From Jannaschia pohangensis (GTDB lineage: Bacteria; Pseudomonadota; Alphaproteobacteria; Rhodobacterales; Rhodobacteraceae): 64,000 nucleotides of DNA. Where the stretch lies: positions 1,116,001-1,180,000 of the forward strand of contig NZ_FORA01000001.1 in the NCBI RefSeq assembly GCF_900113875.1, given 5' to 3'. Below are positions 63,902-64,000 of this stretch, one piece after another. The translations under genes and the position numbers were made by a program. Position 1 is the first letter of the stretch. Every line of letters begins with the position of its first letter. The notes beneath the pieces were generated by a model, which worked only from the letters and a program-made list of their open reading frames with translations, was not told the DNA's origin and made no database searches.

Positions 63902-64000
63902 CATCTTACTGAAATTGTTCAGACTTCGTTAACTCATCTTGCGGAATTGAGTCCGGAAAGGGGTCTTGATGCGGTAGACTGGAGCTCCGGGGGTTCCTTC

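Overview
The window is GC-rich chromosomal DNA from an alphaproteobacterium, most probably of the Rhodobacterales/Rhodobacteraceae. Supporting signs are a GapR (DUF2312) protein, a PleD gene facing a DUF3572 gene, an ScfR-type acyl-CoA regulator, a DUF983 protein, and short intergenic elements containing GAGTATTT. I cannot name a genus from sequence alone. Almost all genes are intact and densely packed, with many 4-bp start/stop overlaps. No rRNA, tRNA, insertion sequence or CRISPR array was found.

Layout. 1-9.4 kb: mixed housekeeping and small genes (GapR, a cation diffusion facilitator, an aminotransferase, a SnoaL-type protein, a head-to-head APH-kinase/acyl-CoA-dehydrogenase pair, DUF2945, a leucine-rich protein, ClbS/DfsB). 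9.5-15.6 kb: malic enzyme, bicupin, EamA permease, Nudix hydrolase, DUF983. 15.7-17.7 kb: an EF-hand protein followed by an ECF sigma factor, a membrane protein and a heavy-metal-sensor-like protein. 17.7-24.7 kb: PleD/DUF3572, a YejA-type binding protein, a candidate small RNA with its own promoter and terminator, 3-hydroxybutyrate dehydrogenase with pentapeptide-repeat and patatin genes.

24.7-41.6 kb is a large reductive pyrimidine catabolism locus. PreT and PreA form dihydropyrimidine dehydrogenase, HydA is dihydropyrimidinase, and an M20-type enzyme fits N-carbamoyl-beta-alanine amidase. A RutR-like TetR regulator sits beside a near-consensus RutR palindrome, and an NMT1/THI5-type ABC importer completes uptake. 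Several small secreted or lipoprotein genes are woven into the locus. A low-GC HEPN-domain gene is inserted directly after hydA, and a low-GC AlbA_2 (Schlafen-like) gene lies just past the importer terminator. Both look horizontally acquired and possibly defensive.

43-50 kb: a BrnA-like gene with a decayed tandem copy, a beta-hydroxyacid dehydrogenase, a penicillin acylase homologue, a PIN protein coupled to an RlmI-type methyltransferase, a very small protein and an HpcH/HpaI aldolase.

50-64 kb reads as an acetate/short-chain-carboxylate module. It holds an orphan SpoA-domain (FliM/FliN-like) protein with a DLP-repeat tail, a CrbS-like kinase with a solute-symporter domain, a small membrane protein and a lone receiver. 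An ScfR-type regulator is divergent from a Tat-exported binding protein, a branched-chain-type ABC transporter and acetyl-CoA synthetase.
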